A stretch of 25,787 bases of DNA from QHBQ01 sp038230695 (GCA_038230695.1 JBBRMT010000033.1:1-25787); one strand, 5' to 3'; positions 15,492 through 24,543 are shown, numbered from the stretch's first letter. Notes: generated by a model not told the origin, from the sequence alone. Program-made: numbers and translations.

Positions 15492-15627
15492 GCCGATTAA
15501 GCTATATCTAATCTGGATATGCGATTATATAGGTGTACGTTGTTACCACCACTGCAAACACATAAATGACCTAACTAATAATCTAATCAAGCTGCTACAG
15601 CAGCATACAAATCAGGAGGAACAAGCA

Positions 15628-16776
15628 ATGTCTAAATACAGATTGGTTCTCGCCGTCATGTTTCTCAGCCTGCTGATCGGCAGCATCGCTGGAGGCATCG
15701 CAGGCGGAGTAGCGGTTGGCTATTTCGGCAGCAAGTCCAGCGCGGCAGCCCCGGCTGCTTCGCTAACCAGCGCCACCAACGGCACCTTGACCAGCGCCGT
15801 GCCTACCACCAGCACTCAAGCCGCTCCGACTACCGGCAGCAGCGCCAACAGCACCGTCACCGCCGCGCAGATTGTCGGCCCCGCAGTTGTCACCGTCATC
15901 AACAACATGGGGCAGGGGCAGGGACAGGCGGAGGGCAGCGGCATCATCATTGACAAGAGCGGCCACATCGTCACCAACGCCCACGTGGTAGCGGGCCAAC
16001 AGAGCCTCGAAGTCGTATTCGCCAACAGCACCACACATGTGAGCGCCAAGCTGATAGGCTCGGACACCTACGACGACATCGCGGTAATCCAGGTGAGCGC
16101 GCCGGTGCCAGCGGTAGCCAGCTTCGGCAACTCGGATGCGCTCATGGCCGGTGAGCCGGTCATCGCCATCGGCAGCGCGCTGGGGGAGTATCGCAACACG
16201 GTAACAGCCGGGGTAGTGAGCGCGACAGGTCGTCATCTAAGCGGCGAAGGCAGCGCCCTAATCCAGACAGATGCGGCGATCAACCATGGCAACAGCGGCG
16301 GCCCGCTAGCCGACCTGAGCGGACAGGTCATCGGCATCAACGTCGCAGTAGTGACCAGCAGCGGCAGCGGCAATGGGTTCAGCACAGACATCGCGCAGGG
16401 ACTAGGGTTCAGCATCCCCAGCAACGACGCAACCAAGGTGGCGCAGCAGCTAATCTCGACCGGGGCGGTGGTACGCCCATACGTGGGCATCAGTTACCTA
16501 CCGATAGACGCACAGGTAGCCTCATACTACAACCTGAGCGTGACGAGCGGGGTGCTGGTGCAGCAGGTGCAGCCGAGCAGCCCGGCGGACAAGGCGGGGA
16601 TAGTGGCTGGAGACATCATCAGCAAGCTGGACGGGCAGGCGGTCGGCACAGACAAGCCGCTGGCCGATGTGCTGATGACGCACAAGGTAGGGGACACAGT
16701 GAACGTAACCTACATCCGGGGCGGCGTGACCAGCACGGTGAAGGTGACGCTGGTAGAGCGACCGGCGGGACAATAA
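15628..16776 (+). CDS. htrA: HtrA/DegP-type serine protease with PDZ domain
   Basis: 382 residues. An N-terminal membrane anchor (about 6-32) is followed by a Ser/Thr/Ala linker and a trypsin-like domain with the triad H119 (TNAHVV), D150 (DDIAV) and S223 (GNSGGPL). One PDZ domain covers about residues 285-380 ('YVGISYLPI', 'GVLVQQVQPSSPADKAGI'). These proteases degrade or refold damaged proteins outside the membrane. A Gly/Gln run (GQGQGQ) lies between the first strands of the protease. ATG 15628 has AGGAGG eight bases upstream. The gene is monocistronic: it has its own leader and a strong terminator follows. The direct repeat upstream suggests response-regulator control. Confidence 0.95.
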   Translation: MSKYRLVLAVMFLSLLIGSIAGGIAGGVAVGYFGSKSSAAAPAASLTSATNGTLTSAVPTTSTQAAPTTGSSANSTVTAAQIVGPAVVTVINNMGQGQGQAEGSGIIIDKSGHIVTNAHVVAGQQSLEVVFANSTTHVSAKLIGSDTYDDIAVIQVSAPVPAVASFGNSDALMAGEPVIAIGSALGEYRNTVTAGVVSATGRHLSGEGSALIQTDAAINHGNSGGPLADLSGQVIGINVAVVTSSGSGNGFSTDIAQGLGFSIPSNDATKVAQQLISTGAVVRPYVGISYLPIDAQVASYYNLSVTSGVLVQQVQPSSPADKAGIVAGDIISKLDGQAVGTDKPLADVLMTHKVGDTVNVTYIRGGVTSTVKVTLVERPAGQ

Positions 16777-16847
16777 CGAGCAAGCGCCGCGCCGAGGTCA
16801 AGAAGGCAGCGGCGCGGGGCGGGGGAGCGAACCATCTATCCTCCTAA

Positions 16848-16873
16848 CCTTTCCTTTCCTTTCCTTTCCTTTC
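16848..16873. repeat. Pentanucleotide repeat CCTTT
   Basis: Five perfect CCTTT units plus one base, between the htrA stop and its terminator. A GC-rich hairpin (CCGCGCC 16787-16793, GGCGCGG 16811-16817) lies just before it. Confidence 0.9.
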
Positions 16874-16882
16874 TTCTGCTGA

Positions 16883-16940
16883 CAGTAGCCCTGGTTGTGT
16901 CGGAATTGGGGGCCGACCCGACCAGGGTTGCTGTTTTTTT
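16883..16940 (+). terminator. Rho-independent terminator of htrA
   Basis: A long stem pairs CAGTAGCCCTGGT with ACCAGGGTTGCTG (two wobble pairs), extended inside by TCGG/CCGA, and is followed directly by seven T residues. It lies about 105 bp past the htrA stop. Confidence 0.85.
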
Positions 16941-17032
16941 ATACCAATTAGCTAATGGACCGCTATAAATTGAGCCGAGGCGAACCGCAGTTTACCCCGG
17001 CATATATTCTGCGTAACCTAACCGATTTGGCA

Positions 17033-17662
17033 TCAGTTATGCTCATCCCCGCTCACTTCGTAAACGTAGCGGTTGTCTTCGCGCCGCTCCCGCCTCAGAT
17101 ACCTCTGGCTCACCAGGTTGCGTACCGTAGTCAGCATCAGGGGATAGGATATGCTGTGGCGTTGCAAAAGGGCAGCGTGCAACTCGCTCAGGGTGCAGCG
17201 GCCTAGCTCCCTGGCAACGGTCATCACTCGCACCTCTAGCTCACCCCACTCGCTTTCCTGCTTGCGGACGCGCGGTTCGGAATGCGGCCCTCGCTCTCGA
17301 ATCAGCGCCGCGGCTACTATTTCACGAGGCGAGCTACTTCCAGTTTCTGGGGTTGCCTCCTGCATATCGAGAAGGTAATAGCGGCGAGGCCAACTTTCTA
17401 TTCTACCCAGTTTGCCACCCTGAACCAGCCCGCCCACGGTGAGTTGCACCATGCCATAAGAGATGCCCGTTTTTTCCAGCAATGTCCGGTGCAGGTCGCC
17501 AATGCTCATTTCGCCATGATCTTTGAGTAGCGCCAATATATGCTTCTCAAGCTCCCGCCTGGTAACCTTAACCCCTCGACGCGGCCACTCCCCCGCTCGG
17601 CTGGTGTATTCATCAACCGCTGTCTCGCGTTCACTGAGTTCGATAGTTTCTTGCTCTGTCAC
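17033..17662 (-). CDS. Double winged-helix regulator (BlaI/MecI-like)
   Basis: 209 residues, with two related winged-helix domains in tandem. The first spans about 36-100 (RRELEKHILALLKDHGEMSI ... SYGMVQLTVGGLVQGGKL ... RRYYLL). The second spans about 138-203 (GELEVRVMTVARELGRCTL ... SYPLMLTTVRNLVSQRYL ... YVYEV) and resembles BlaI/MecI repressors. Shared features such as 'ISY...TVxxLV' suggest an internal duplication. A monomer could mimic the usual repressor dimer. The start is GTG 17662: AAGGAGG lies seven bases upstream. An in-frame ATG at 17695 overlaps the -10 box and so should not be in the transcript. No BlaR-type sensor or beta-lactamase gene is adjacent; the target is unknown. Confidence 0.8.
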   Translation of the reverse strand: MTEQETIELSERETAVDEYTSRAGEWPRRGVKVTRRELEKHILALLKDHGEMSIGDLHRTLLEKTGISYGMVQLTVGGLVQGGKLGRIESWPRRYYLLDMQEATPETGSSSPREIVAAALIRERGPHSEPRVRKQESEWGELEVRVMTVARELGRCTLSELHAALLQRHSISYPLMLTTVRNLVSQRYLRRERREDNRYVYEVSGDEHN

Positions 17663-17693
17663 TCTATGTCCTCCTTCAAGATGTGCATCAGAC

Positions 17694-17702
17694 ATTATAA
17701 CA
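17694..17702 (-). promoter_or_regulatory. Extended -10 promoter of the winged-helix regulator
   Basis: TGTTATAAT on the reverse strand gives a perfect -10 (17694-17699) with the TGn extension. The -35 is poor. Start near 17687, 25 bases before the GTG start. Confidence 0.6.
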
Positions 17703-17822
17703 CACCTTATGCGCTCTTGCCCAAAAAGGTATGCAGTTCATCAAATTATACTGTGTTGCCGCTGTAGATATGAGTCACGATCACCCCTGGATTCGATCGT
17801 GAAACTATAAACTGCATCCCCC

Positions 17823-17851
17823 TTGACGCTGGCCGCGAAATCGGCTATAAT
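17823..17851 (+). promoter_or_regulatory. Promoter of tRNA-Pro
   Basis: TTGACG (17823-17828), exactly 17 bp, TATAAT (17846-17851). The predicted start near 17858 is six bases before the mature tRNA end. Confidence 0.8.
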
Positions 17852-17863
17852 GCGGCTAGTAGA

Positions 17864-17938
<75 letters not shown>

Positions 17939-17962
17939 TAATTTATTTAACAGGAATTACCC

Positions 17963-18000
17963 AGTTTGGCAGGCGCGATGCAGGTTAGCGCCTGCAAACT
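17963..18000. other. Long hairpin between tRNA-Pro and the lipoprotein gene
   Basis: AGTTTGGCAGGCGC pairs with GCGCCTGCAAACT (one bulged base) around an 11-nt loop. Neither side has a clear T-run. It may end transcription from both sides or protect 3' ends. The remaining 50 bp up to the lipoprotein stop hold nothing I recognise. Confidence 0.5.
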
Positions 18001-18049
18001 AACCTCACTCTTGCGCCTGTAACGTTAGTTTTGAGCAGCAATCCTCCAC

Positions 18050-18931
18050 CTAATTACCAATCACCACCTGACCGGGCGGGCCACCGCTCAGTTTAATGGT
18101 GCGTTCGACCTTGCCGCTGCTCTGGTTGAATATCGCCAGCCCGTCGCGGTAGCTGATATATGCTCTGCCCCCATCACTGATATAATATGCCGTACCAGTC
18201 AGGTTCATCGCATTTAGGAAAGCAGCGGTATTGCTGACCGTGCCGCTGGCATCTATAGTGTATGGCGGCCTGGTGTTTAGCGGTACGCTACCCAGCGTCT
18301 TGTAGATATCGCCAACCTGGACGGTGAGCAACAGGTTGGCGGCGGGGGCGGGAATGTACAGGCGGCTGCCGTCGGCGGAAAGTTGCGGTATGGTTGTGCC
18401 GCTTACATCAGCGGGCAACGCTAGCGAGGTTCGTTTGCCCGCACCCTGCACTACGGTGAGCAGGTTGAAGGTTGGCCCTTCCTGGCTGGTGTGGCTGATA
18501 ACGTAGAGCAGGCCACGCCGCTCATCCCAGGCCATACCACCGATGCTGGCATCAACAAGCACCACGCCCTTCAACCCAAACGATAGGGGGTCACCTGGCA
18601 ACTGATCGCCAGTATTGCCCAACGCCTCAGCAATGTCGTAGACGTACAGGTTGCCGTTGTCACGGTTGGCAAGATAGAGCCGTCCACCGCCGCAGGCCAC
18701 ACTTATCCCTGCCCGATTCGCCGCTTTGACATACCCCAGCAGCTTCTCCGCCCCCAACTTCAAATCTACTACCGCCGCGCCGCCTACCGCTGGCAGAGCC
18801 ACGCAAGCGTAATGTGCGGGCAACGCAAGTGGCGGCTTGCCCCCACACCCCGCGAGGAACGCGCAGAGCAATAGCGCCACGATGTAGGGGCGGGATTTAT
18901 CTCGCCCTTTATTATTTGGTTTATTGGGCAT
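18050..18931 (-). CDS. Lipoprotein, probable beta-propeller-like, unknown function
   Basis: 293 residues. A lipoprotein signal (hydrophobic ALLLCAFLAGC; lipid-bearing cysteine C29) is followed by a beta-rich body with recurring 'LYLANRDNGNLYVYDI', 'GLLYVISHTS', 'SRLYIPAPAANLLL' and 'RAYISYRDGLAIFN', as in YVTN/NHL-type propellers. No catalytic motif is seen. ATG 18931 is supported by a promoter whose start site falls on it, so the mRNA is probably leaderless. The charged region before the signal core (GRDKSRPYIV) is encoded by a copy of the GTAGGGGC palindromic repeat. Without it, only GTG 18880 would remain, giving a signal peptide with no positive charge. Confidence 0.8.
   Translation of the reverse strand: MPNKPNNKGRDKSRPYIVALLLCAFLAGCGGKPPLALPAHYACVALPAVGGAAVVDLKLGAEKLLGYVKAANRAGISVACGGGRLYLANRDNGNLYVYDIAEALGNTGDQLPGDPLSFGLKGVVLVDASIGGMAWDERRGLLYVISHTSQEGPTFNLLTVVQGAGKRTSLALPADVSGTTIPQLSADGSRLYIPAPAANLLLTVQVGDIYKTLGSVPLNTRPPYTIDASGTVSNTAAFLNAMNLTGTAYYISDGGRAYISYRDGLAIFNQSSGKVERTIKLSGGPPGQVVIGN
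18884..18907. repeat. GTAGGGGC-type palindrome inside the lipoprotein signal sequence
   Basis: Forward copy of the repeat family (GTAGGGGCGGGATTTA... ending CTCGCCC; arms GGGCG(G)GA/TCTCGCCC). Read on the reverse strand in frame it gives G-R-D-K-S-R-P-Y, the n-region of the signal peptide. Confidence 0.8.
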
Positions 18932-18937
18932 GGGTAG

Positions 18938-18966
18938 ATTATAGATTAGGATTGGTAAGGTTGCAA
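18938..18966 (-). promoter_or_regulatory. Promoter giving a probable leaderless lipoprotein mRNA
   Basis: -35 TTGCAA (18961-18966), 17 bp, -10 TATAAT (18938-18943). Only six bases separate the -10 from ATG 18931, so transcription should begin at the A of the ATG. Confidence 0.65.
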
Positions 18967-18971
18967 GCCAC

Positions 18972-19001
18972 TTGCGCCACCCTGCGCCCAGCGCGTATAA
19001 T
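18972..19001 (+). promoter_or_regulatory. Promoter of the histidine phosphatase gene
   Basis: TTGCGC (18972-18977), 18 bp, TATAAT (18996-19001). It is back to back with the lipoprotein promoter; the two -35 boxes are five bases apart. Confidence 0.6.
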
Positions 19002-19033
19002 CAAATTGACATCTAACAGATAAGGAGCAAGGC

Positions 19034-19711
19034 ATGAACAACATATACGTCGTTCGCCACGGCGAGTCGCAGTGGAACGTGGAACATAAGCACCAGGGTT
19101 GGCACAATACGCCCCTCTCCGAATTGGGCATCAAGCAAGTCGAAGCGGCGGCCCATCGGCTGCACGATTTGGATATTGCCTTGATTATCAGCAGTTCCTC
19201 GCGCCGCTCTTCGCAGAGCGCCGAGATTATTGCCCACCATCTTCATATCGCCAAAGATACCATTATCCTCGATCCCGACCTGCGCGACGCGCATCGATCG
19301 GCTAGTCGTGAGGGTGGGGTCTTCACCAAAGAGGAGATATTTGAGTTCCGCAGCAACCTCGACTTCAAGATGGCTGACGGCGAGTCCACTCGCGACCTGA
19401 TCAACCGCACCGTGGCCGCCTGGCAGCGGATGGAGGGCCACCTGACCGTAGACAACAACATCCTGGTCGTCACCCACGGCATCAACATCAAGGCCATCGT
19501 ATGGCACGCGCTTGGCCTGCTCGACGCGGTTGATCGTAACCCCTGGCTGATCAGCAACATGATTCGTACCAACAACGCCTCGCTGACCACCTTCCAGCGC
19601 GATCCCGAATGGGCCGATCAGGGCGGGGTCAATCGCATGGTTGGCTACAACGACATCGGCCATGTCGAACACTTGCTATCACCGCTGACCGGCGGCTCAT
19701 ACGAACCCTGA
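19034..19711 (+). CDS. Histidine phosphatase (phosphoglycerate mutase-like)
   Basis: 225 residues. The phosphoacceptor motif is RHGES (R8, H9). The second phosphate-binding arginine is R58 in SSRRSSQSAEI, and the second His is H148 in VVTHG. The usual acid in 'LRE...EG' reads LRD (D85) with REGG following, a conservative change. The C-terminal 'YNDIGHVEHL' is common in phosphatase-type members. It may be a broad phosphatase acting on sugar phosphates rather than glycolytic mutase; sequence alone does not decide. ATG 19034 has AAGGAG upstream. The stop codon is followed within six bases by a 7-bp repeat array. Confidence 0.9.
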   Translation: MNNIYVVRHGESQWNVEHKHQGWHNTPLSELGIKQVEAAAHRLHDLDIALIISSSSRRSSQSAEIIAHHLHIAKDTIILDPDLRDAHRSASREGGVFTKEEIFEFRSNLDFKMADGESTRDLINRTVAAWQRMEGHLTVDNNILVVTHGINIKAIVWHALGLLDAVDRNPWLISNMIRTNNASLTTFQRDPEWADQGGVNRMVGYNDIGHVEHLLSPLTGGSYEP

Positions 19712-19716
19712 CCGCA

Positions 19717-19744
19717 GTTATGAGTTATGAGTTATGAGTTATAG
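19717..19744. repeat. Heptanucleotide repeat array GTTATGA
   Basis: Three GTTATGA units and one GTTATAG, starting six bases after the phosphatase stop codon. Confidence 0.9.
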
Positions 19745-19782
19745 GAGTATAAACATTTGCAGCCTTAATCTGGCTGGGCAAA

Positions 19783-19810
19783 ATTCAACATTCATAATTC
19801 AACATTCATA
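19783..19810. repeat. Heptanucleotide repeat array ATTCAAC/ATTCATA
   Basis: Four alternating 7-bp units. The ModB stop codon (19792-19794) and its last six residues (I-M-N-V-E-L) are written in this array. Confidence 0.9.
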
Positions 19811-20685
19811 ATTTCAAGAGTCTTGCCGGTGAGCAGCTTGAAGGTGAGCAGCAGGCTGAACGAGGCGACGATCAATATCGCGCTGAGAACTATACCTCTA
19901 TCCAGACCATCCGCCGACTCCATCTGCAAGGCAATTGCGAGCGGCATGGTCTGGGTCTTGCCCTGCAAGTTGCCCGCGAATATCAGCGTCGCCCCAAACT
20001 CGCCCAGCGCCCGCGCCCAGCACAATACTGCGCCACCGGCTATGCCCTGCGCTGCCAGCGGTACGGTCACGCTGCGGAAGGTGCGCCACGCGCCTGCGCC
20101 ATCCACCAGCGCGGCCTCCTCCACCTCGCGTGGCACCCCGGCGAAGCCGATCCGCGCCGACTTGATGTAGAACGGCGCAGCCACGAAAATCTGGGCCAGC
20201 GCTACTGCGGTGAGCGTGCCGGTCGCAAGGTTCAGCCCCAACTGCTGCTCCAACCCGCCAAGCAATCCAAACCGCCCGAAAGTGAGCAGCAGCGCCACCC
20301 CGCCCACTGCAGGCGGCACCACCAGCGGCAGTTCGACAATTGTCTCGATCAGCTGCTTGCCGCGAAACCTGCGCCGCCCCAGCAACCAGGCCAGCGGAGT
20401 GCCAAACACTATAATCGCCAACAGGCTAATCATGGTGGTGATGCCACTCAATTTCAGCGCATCCAGCGTTACAGGGTCGGTTAGATAGGTGAGAAAGCTG
20501 CCCAGCGGCACCCGCAGCAGCAATGCCAGCAGCGGCAACGTGATGAAAGTGAGCAGGATCGCTACCGCCGCCGCCACCCCCAGACGCAGCGCGAAGGATG
20601 AAGGTAGACGGCGGGAGGTGGAATGTAGATTGGGGTTCCGATGCGAGGTTGTGGTTGCCCTCAGCGGTTTTTCGCTGTCACTCAT
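19792..20685 (-). CDS. modB: Molybdate ABC transporter permease ModB
   Basis: 297 residues with about six membrane helices. The cytoplasmic EAA loop that docks the ATPase reads EEAALVDGAGAWRTFRSVTV. 'PLVVPPAVGGVALLLTFGRFG' and 'ARALGEFGATLIFAGN' are typical of ModB/CysT permeases. ATG 20685 is chosen, with GAGGCAGG upstream; an ATG six codons earlier is possible. The first 35 residues or so are a hydrophilic stretch (RNPNLHSTSRRLPSS) partly made of degenerate 7-bp repeats, and the C-terminus also ends in such an array. It lies 109 bp downstream of modA on the same strand; a small CTCCC/GGGAG hairpin (20743-20755) sits in that gap. No ATPase gene (modC) follows. Confidence 0.93.
   Translation of the reverse strand: MSDSEKPLRATTTSHRNPNLHSTSRRLPSSFALRLGVAAAVAILLTFITLPLLALLLRVPLGSFLTYLTDPVTLDALKLSGITTMISLLAIIVFGTPLAWLLGRRRFRGKQLIETIVELPLVVPPAVGGVALLLTFGRFGLLGGLEQQLGLNLATGTLTAVALAQIFVAAPFYIKSARIGFAGVPREVEEAALVDGAGAWRTFRSVTVPLAAQGIAGGAVLCWARALGEFGATLIFAGNLQGKTQTMPLAIALQMESADGLDRGIVLSAILIVASFSLLLTFKLLTGKTLEIMNVEL
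20593..20634. repeat. Degenerate heptanucleotide repeats in the modB 5' region
   Basis: Six successive 7-bp units (GAAGGAT, GAAGGTA, GACGGCG, GGAGGTG, GAATGTA, GATTGGG), a decayed relative of the GTAGAAG array at 24544. In the modB frame they encode NLHSTSRRLPSSF. Confidence 0.45.
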
Positions 20686-20794
20686 GCCTGCCTCATGTAT
20701 CATAACCCTAACAACAAAGCTCTGAAGGTGGTGTAGTTCCCCCTCCCTGCGGGAGAGGTGAAGATCATCACTTTGTCAATACTGTATTCAGCAC

Positions 20795-21763
20795 TCAGCG
20801 CTTGCGTAACGGCTCATTCATCGGGCGAGGGTGGCCGAAACCGAAGCTAGCCAGCGTGTCGCGCCCCTTGCCAGATACCACGTACTTGATAAATAGGTCC
20901 GCCGCGCTGGGGTTGGCCGCGCCATTCAGCTTTGCGATATAGTAAACTGCCAGCGGGTTATCGTTGGCGGGGATGGCAATCGTCTTCAGCGGCATATGGG
21001 CAACTGGGCCAGATTGCGCGGCAGTCGCATCGGTGCTATAGACGAAACCCGCATCGGCCTCGCCCAGTTGCACCTTCGCCACCACCGCGCTGACGTTATC
21101 TTCCCTGCTGACTACGTTGGCATTGACCTTGTCCTTGAAGTCTCTACCGTAACCGTATTCGGCGCTGAGGCGGGTGAGCGCCAGTTGCGCGTACTTGCCC
21201 ACCGGCACGGCATCGGCGGCGATGTCAATCTTTACCCCTGGGTTCGCCAGATCCTTGATGCTCTGGATGTTCGCCGGGTTCTGTGGGGGCAGGATCACTA
21301 CCAGGCTGTTGGTGGCAAGCTCTTGTTCGCTATCCTTTGTCACTAGCGATGCGCTGATCGCCGCCTGCATCGTGGGCAGGTCGGCGGTCACTAGCACATC
21401 GGCTTGCGCCCCGCTCTGTAGCTGGGTTACAAGCAACTGCGACCCCGCAAAGTTGAACGTTGTATCGTTGCCGCTGCTAGCCTTGAAGTCGGCGCTGAAC
21501 CTGGTAAACGAATCTTTCAAACTGGCGGCGGCATAGACGGTTAGTTTGCCGCTGCCGTTGCTGGCGGTTGGCGTATCGCCACTGTTGGCAGCAGGCGAGT
21601 TGGTTGGTGTTACCGCAGCGGGCGTGCTGGTTGATGCACCTCCACTTGCGCCCAGCGTGCTAGTCGGGTTGACAACCGCGTTGCCCGCGCTGTCGCTGTC
21701 GCAGGCGCTCAGGCTAACCACTACTAGCAGCATTGCCAGACCGATGATTGTTTGCTTGCCCAT
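20795..21763 (-). CDS. modA: Molybdate-binding lipoprotein ModA
   Basis: 322 residues. A lipoprotein signal ends at SLSAC (C21), followed by a Ser/Thr/Pro tether of about 60 residues. The binding protein starts at 'KLTVYAAASLKDSF', where the Ala-Ala-Ser-Leu segment contacts the oxyanion in ModA. 'NFAGSQLLVTQLQSGAQADVLVTAD', 'VGKYAQLAL' and 'GEADAGFVYSTDA' are further family motifs. The protein captures molybdate or tungstate outside the membrane for ModB. ATG 21763 is chosen because AGGAGG lies seven bases upstream; an ATG 14 codons earlier adds residues that do not fit a signal peptide. The 180 bp upstream contain a fragment of the dispersed repeat (GCATTGATGCGCTT, 21823-21836) but no ModE-type site I can recognise. 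Confidence 0.95.
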   Translation of the reverse strand: MGKQTIIGLAMLLVVVSLSACDSDSAGNAVVNPTSTLGASGGASTSTPAAVTPTNSPAANSGDTPTASNGSGKLTVYAAASLKDSFTRFSADFKASSGNDTTFNFAGSQLLVTQLQSGAQADVLVTADLPTMQAAISASLVTKDSEQELATNSLVVILPPQNPANIQSIKDLANPGVKIDIAADAVPVGKYAQLALTRLSAEYGYGRDFKDKVNANVVSREDNVSAVVAKVQLGEADAGFVYSTDATAAQSGPVAHMPLKTIAIPANDNPLAVYYIAKLNGAANPSAADLFIKYVVSGKGRDTLASFGFGHPRPMNEPLRKR

Positions 21764-21927
21764 TTGCTTGCCTCCTGTTTTTGTTGGCGCACATCGTATC
21801 GCCACTTAACCGATGCAATAAGCATTGATGCGCTTGACCGATGGGAAGCTCGCTCCCCGCCCTCAGTAACTAGGCAAGCAGCGTTGTATCCCCGCCACTT
21901 CCGCCCCTCACAATATGGGGCAGGGAA

Positions 21928-21947
21928 TAACCCTTGATTGAGGGTTA
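21928..21947 (-). terminator. Hairpin overlapping the stop codon of the Fur-family gene
   Basis: TAACCCT and AGGGTTA (seven perfect pairs) flank a six-base loop. The stop codon TAA is part of the stem. There is no strong T-run after it, so termination is uncertain. Confidence 0.4.
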
Positions 21948-22430
21948 GACTTCCTGCTCGAAGTCTTCCTGGCGGGGCAGCCCACCGCTGCGGCAGTAAT
22001 CACAGCGTCCATGAATGGTGAAGCCGCTGAACTCCGGCTCGAAGTTGTAACCGATCAGCAACTTTTCGCGCAGTGGCGCAAGGTACATCAGGTCAACCTC
22101 GCGCACCCGCCCACAATAATTGCAGACCAGGTAGTGCTGCTGCTTGCCCGGCAGCAGCAGGCGATAACGGATGCCGCCACCAATATCCAACGCGCTTACC
22201 AGCCGCTCGTGCAGCAGCATCTCCAGGTTGCGATAGACGGTCGAGAGGTTGACCCTGCTATCCGCATCCCGTGCCTGCGCGTAGATCTCCTCGGCGCACA
22301 ACCCCGCCTGCGCTGCGGCGATAACCTCCAGGATCAGGGTGCGCGTGCCGGTTAGCCGATGCCCCCTCGCACTGAGCATCAGATTGATTGCCGCCACCTG
22401 ATCCTTTGTCCCTTGCTTCGCTTTGTCCAT
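21945..22430 (-). CDS. Fur-family metal- or redox-responsive repressor
   Basis: 161 residues. The N-terminal winged helix has 'RGHRLTGTRTLILEVI' and the recognition helix 'LSTVYRNLEMLL'. The C-terminal half carries two CxxC pairs (VCNYCGRV, CDYCRSG) for a structural zinc; the His cluster before the first pair is reduced to GKQQHYLVC. Fur, Zur and PerR types cannot be separated by eye. ATG 22430 (MDKAKQG) is chosen, since an in-frame ATG at 22463 lies inside a 24-bp dyad; GGGGTG lies just upstream. A palindrome sits exactly between -35 and -10 of its promoter, so self-repression is likely. It lies upstream of modA on the same strand and is divergent from glmS. Confidence 0.88.
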   Translation of the reverse strand: MDKAKQGTKDQVAAINLMLSARGHRLTGTRTLILEVIAAAQAGLCAEEIYAQARDADSRVNLSTVYRNLEMLLHERLVSALDIGGGIRYRLLLPGKQQHYLVCNYCGRVREVDLMYLAPLREKLLIGYNFEPEFSGFTIHGRCDYCRSGGLPRQEDFEQEV

Positions 22431-22443
22431 CACACCCCATGTA

Positions 22444-22467
22444 GCTAATGCGAATATTTGCATTAGC
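22444..22467. promoter_or_regulatory. 24-bp near-perfect dyad in the leader of the Fur-family gene
   Basis: GCTAATGC (22444-22451) and GCATTAGC (22460-22467) flank GAATATTT, whose inner six bases AATATT are also symmetric. Only the pair between them breaks the symmetry. It starts about five bases after the predicted transcription start. Confidence 0.6.
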
Positions 22468-22478
22468 GTTGATGCTGC

Positions 22479-22507
22479 ATTATAGCAGAGTTACCGTAAC
22501 TCCGCAA
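22479..22507 (-). promoter_or_regulatory. Promoter of the Fur-family gene with operator in its spacer
   Basis: -35 TTGCGG (22502-22507), 17 bp, -10 TATAAT (22479-22484). The spacer holds GAGTTAC-C-GTAACTC (22488-22502), a perfect 7-1-7 palindrome, the architecture of Fur, Zur and PerR boxes. A repressor there would block polymerase. Confidence 0.7.
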
Positions 22508-22556
22508 GTGGGCAAGTGGTGGTTCGGCCAAATCATTGCTTTTCGCCAAAATCGGG

Positions 22557-22562
22557 TATAAT
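22557..22562 (+). promoter_or_regulatory. -10 box of glmS
   Basis: TATAAT with a poor -35: TTGCTT at 22536 is only 15 bp away. The leader to ATG 22685 would be about 115 nt and holds no glmS ribozyme core that I can see. Confidence 0.45.
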
Positions 22563-22684
22563 TGCTTATTCCAAGTCGCCCGCATCCTGTAACCATTGCG
22601 CCGCTATTTGGGTTATATCATAGAGCAATAGCCATCTTTAATCTTTATTCCATTACCTTTTATCTCCGACGGAGGGAGCAACCT

Positions 22685-24541
<1,857 letters not shown>

Positions 24542-24543
24542 AT

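Noticed and set aside
17693..17695. ATG as the start of the winged-helix regulator
   Set aside because: It overlaps the -10 box TATAAT, so it lies upstream of the predicted transcription start; GTG 17662 has a perfect SD.
21764..21944. Molybdenum-cofactor riboswitch or ModE site before modA
   Set aside because: Only a short hairpin at the preceding stop codon and a dispersed-repeat fragment are visible; no match to either consensus.
22563..22684. glmS ribozyme in the glmS leader
   Set aside because: The leader is only about 115 nt and I see neither the conserved core nor the cleavage-site surroundings.
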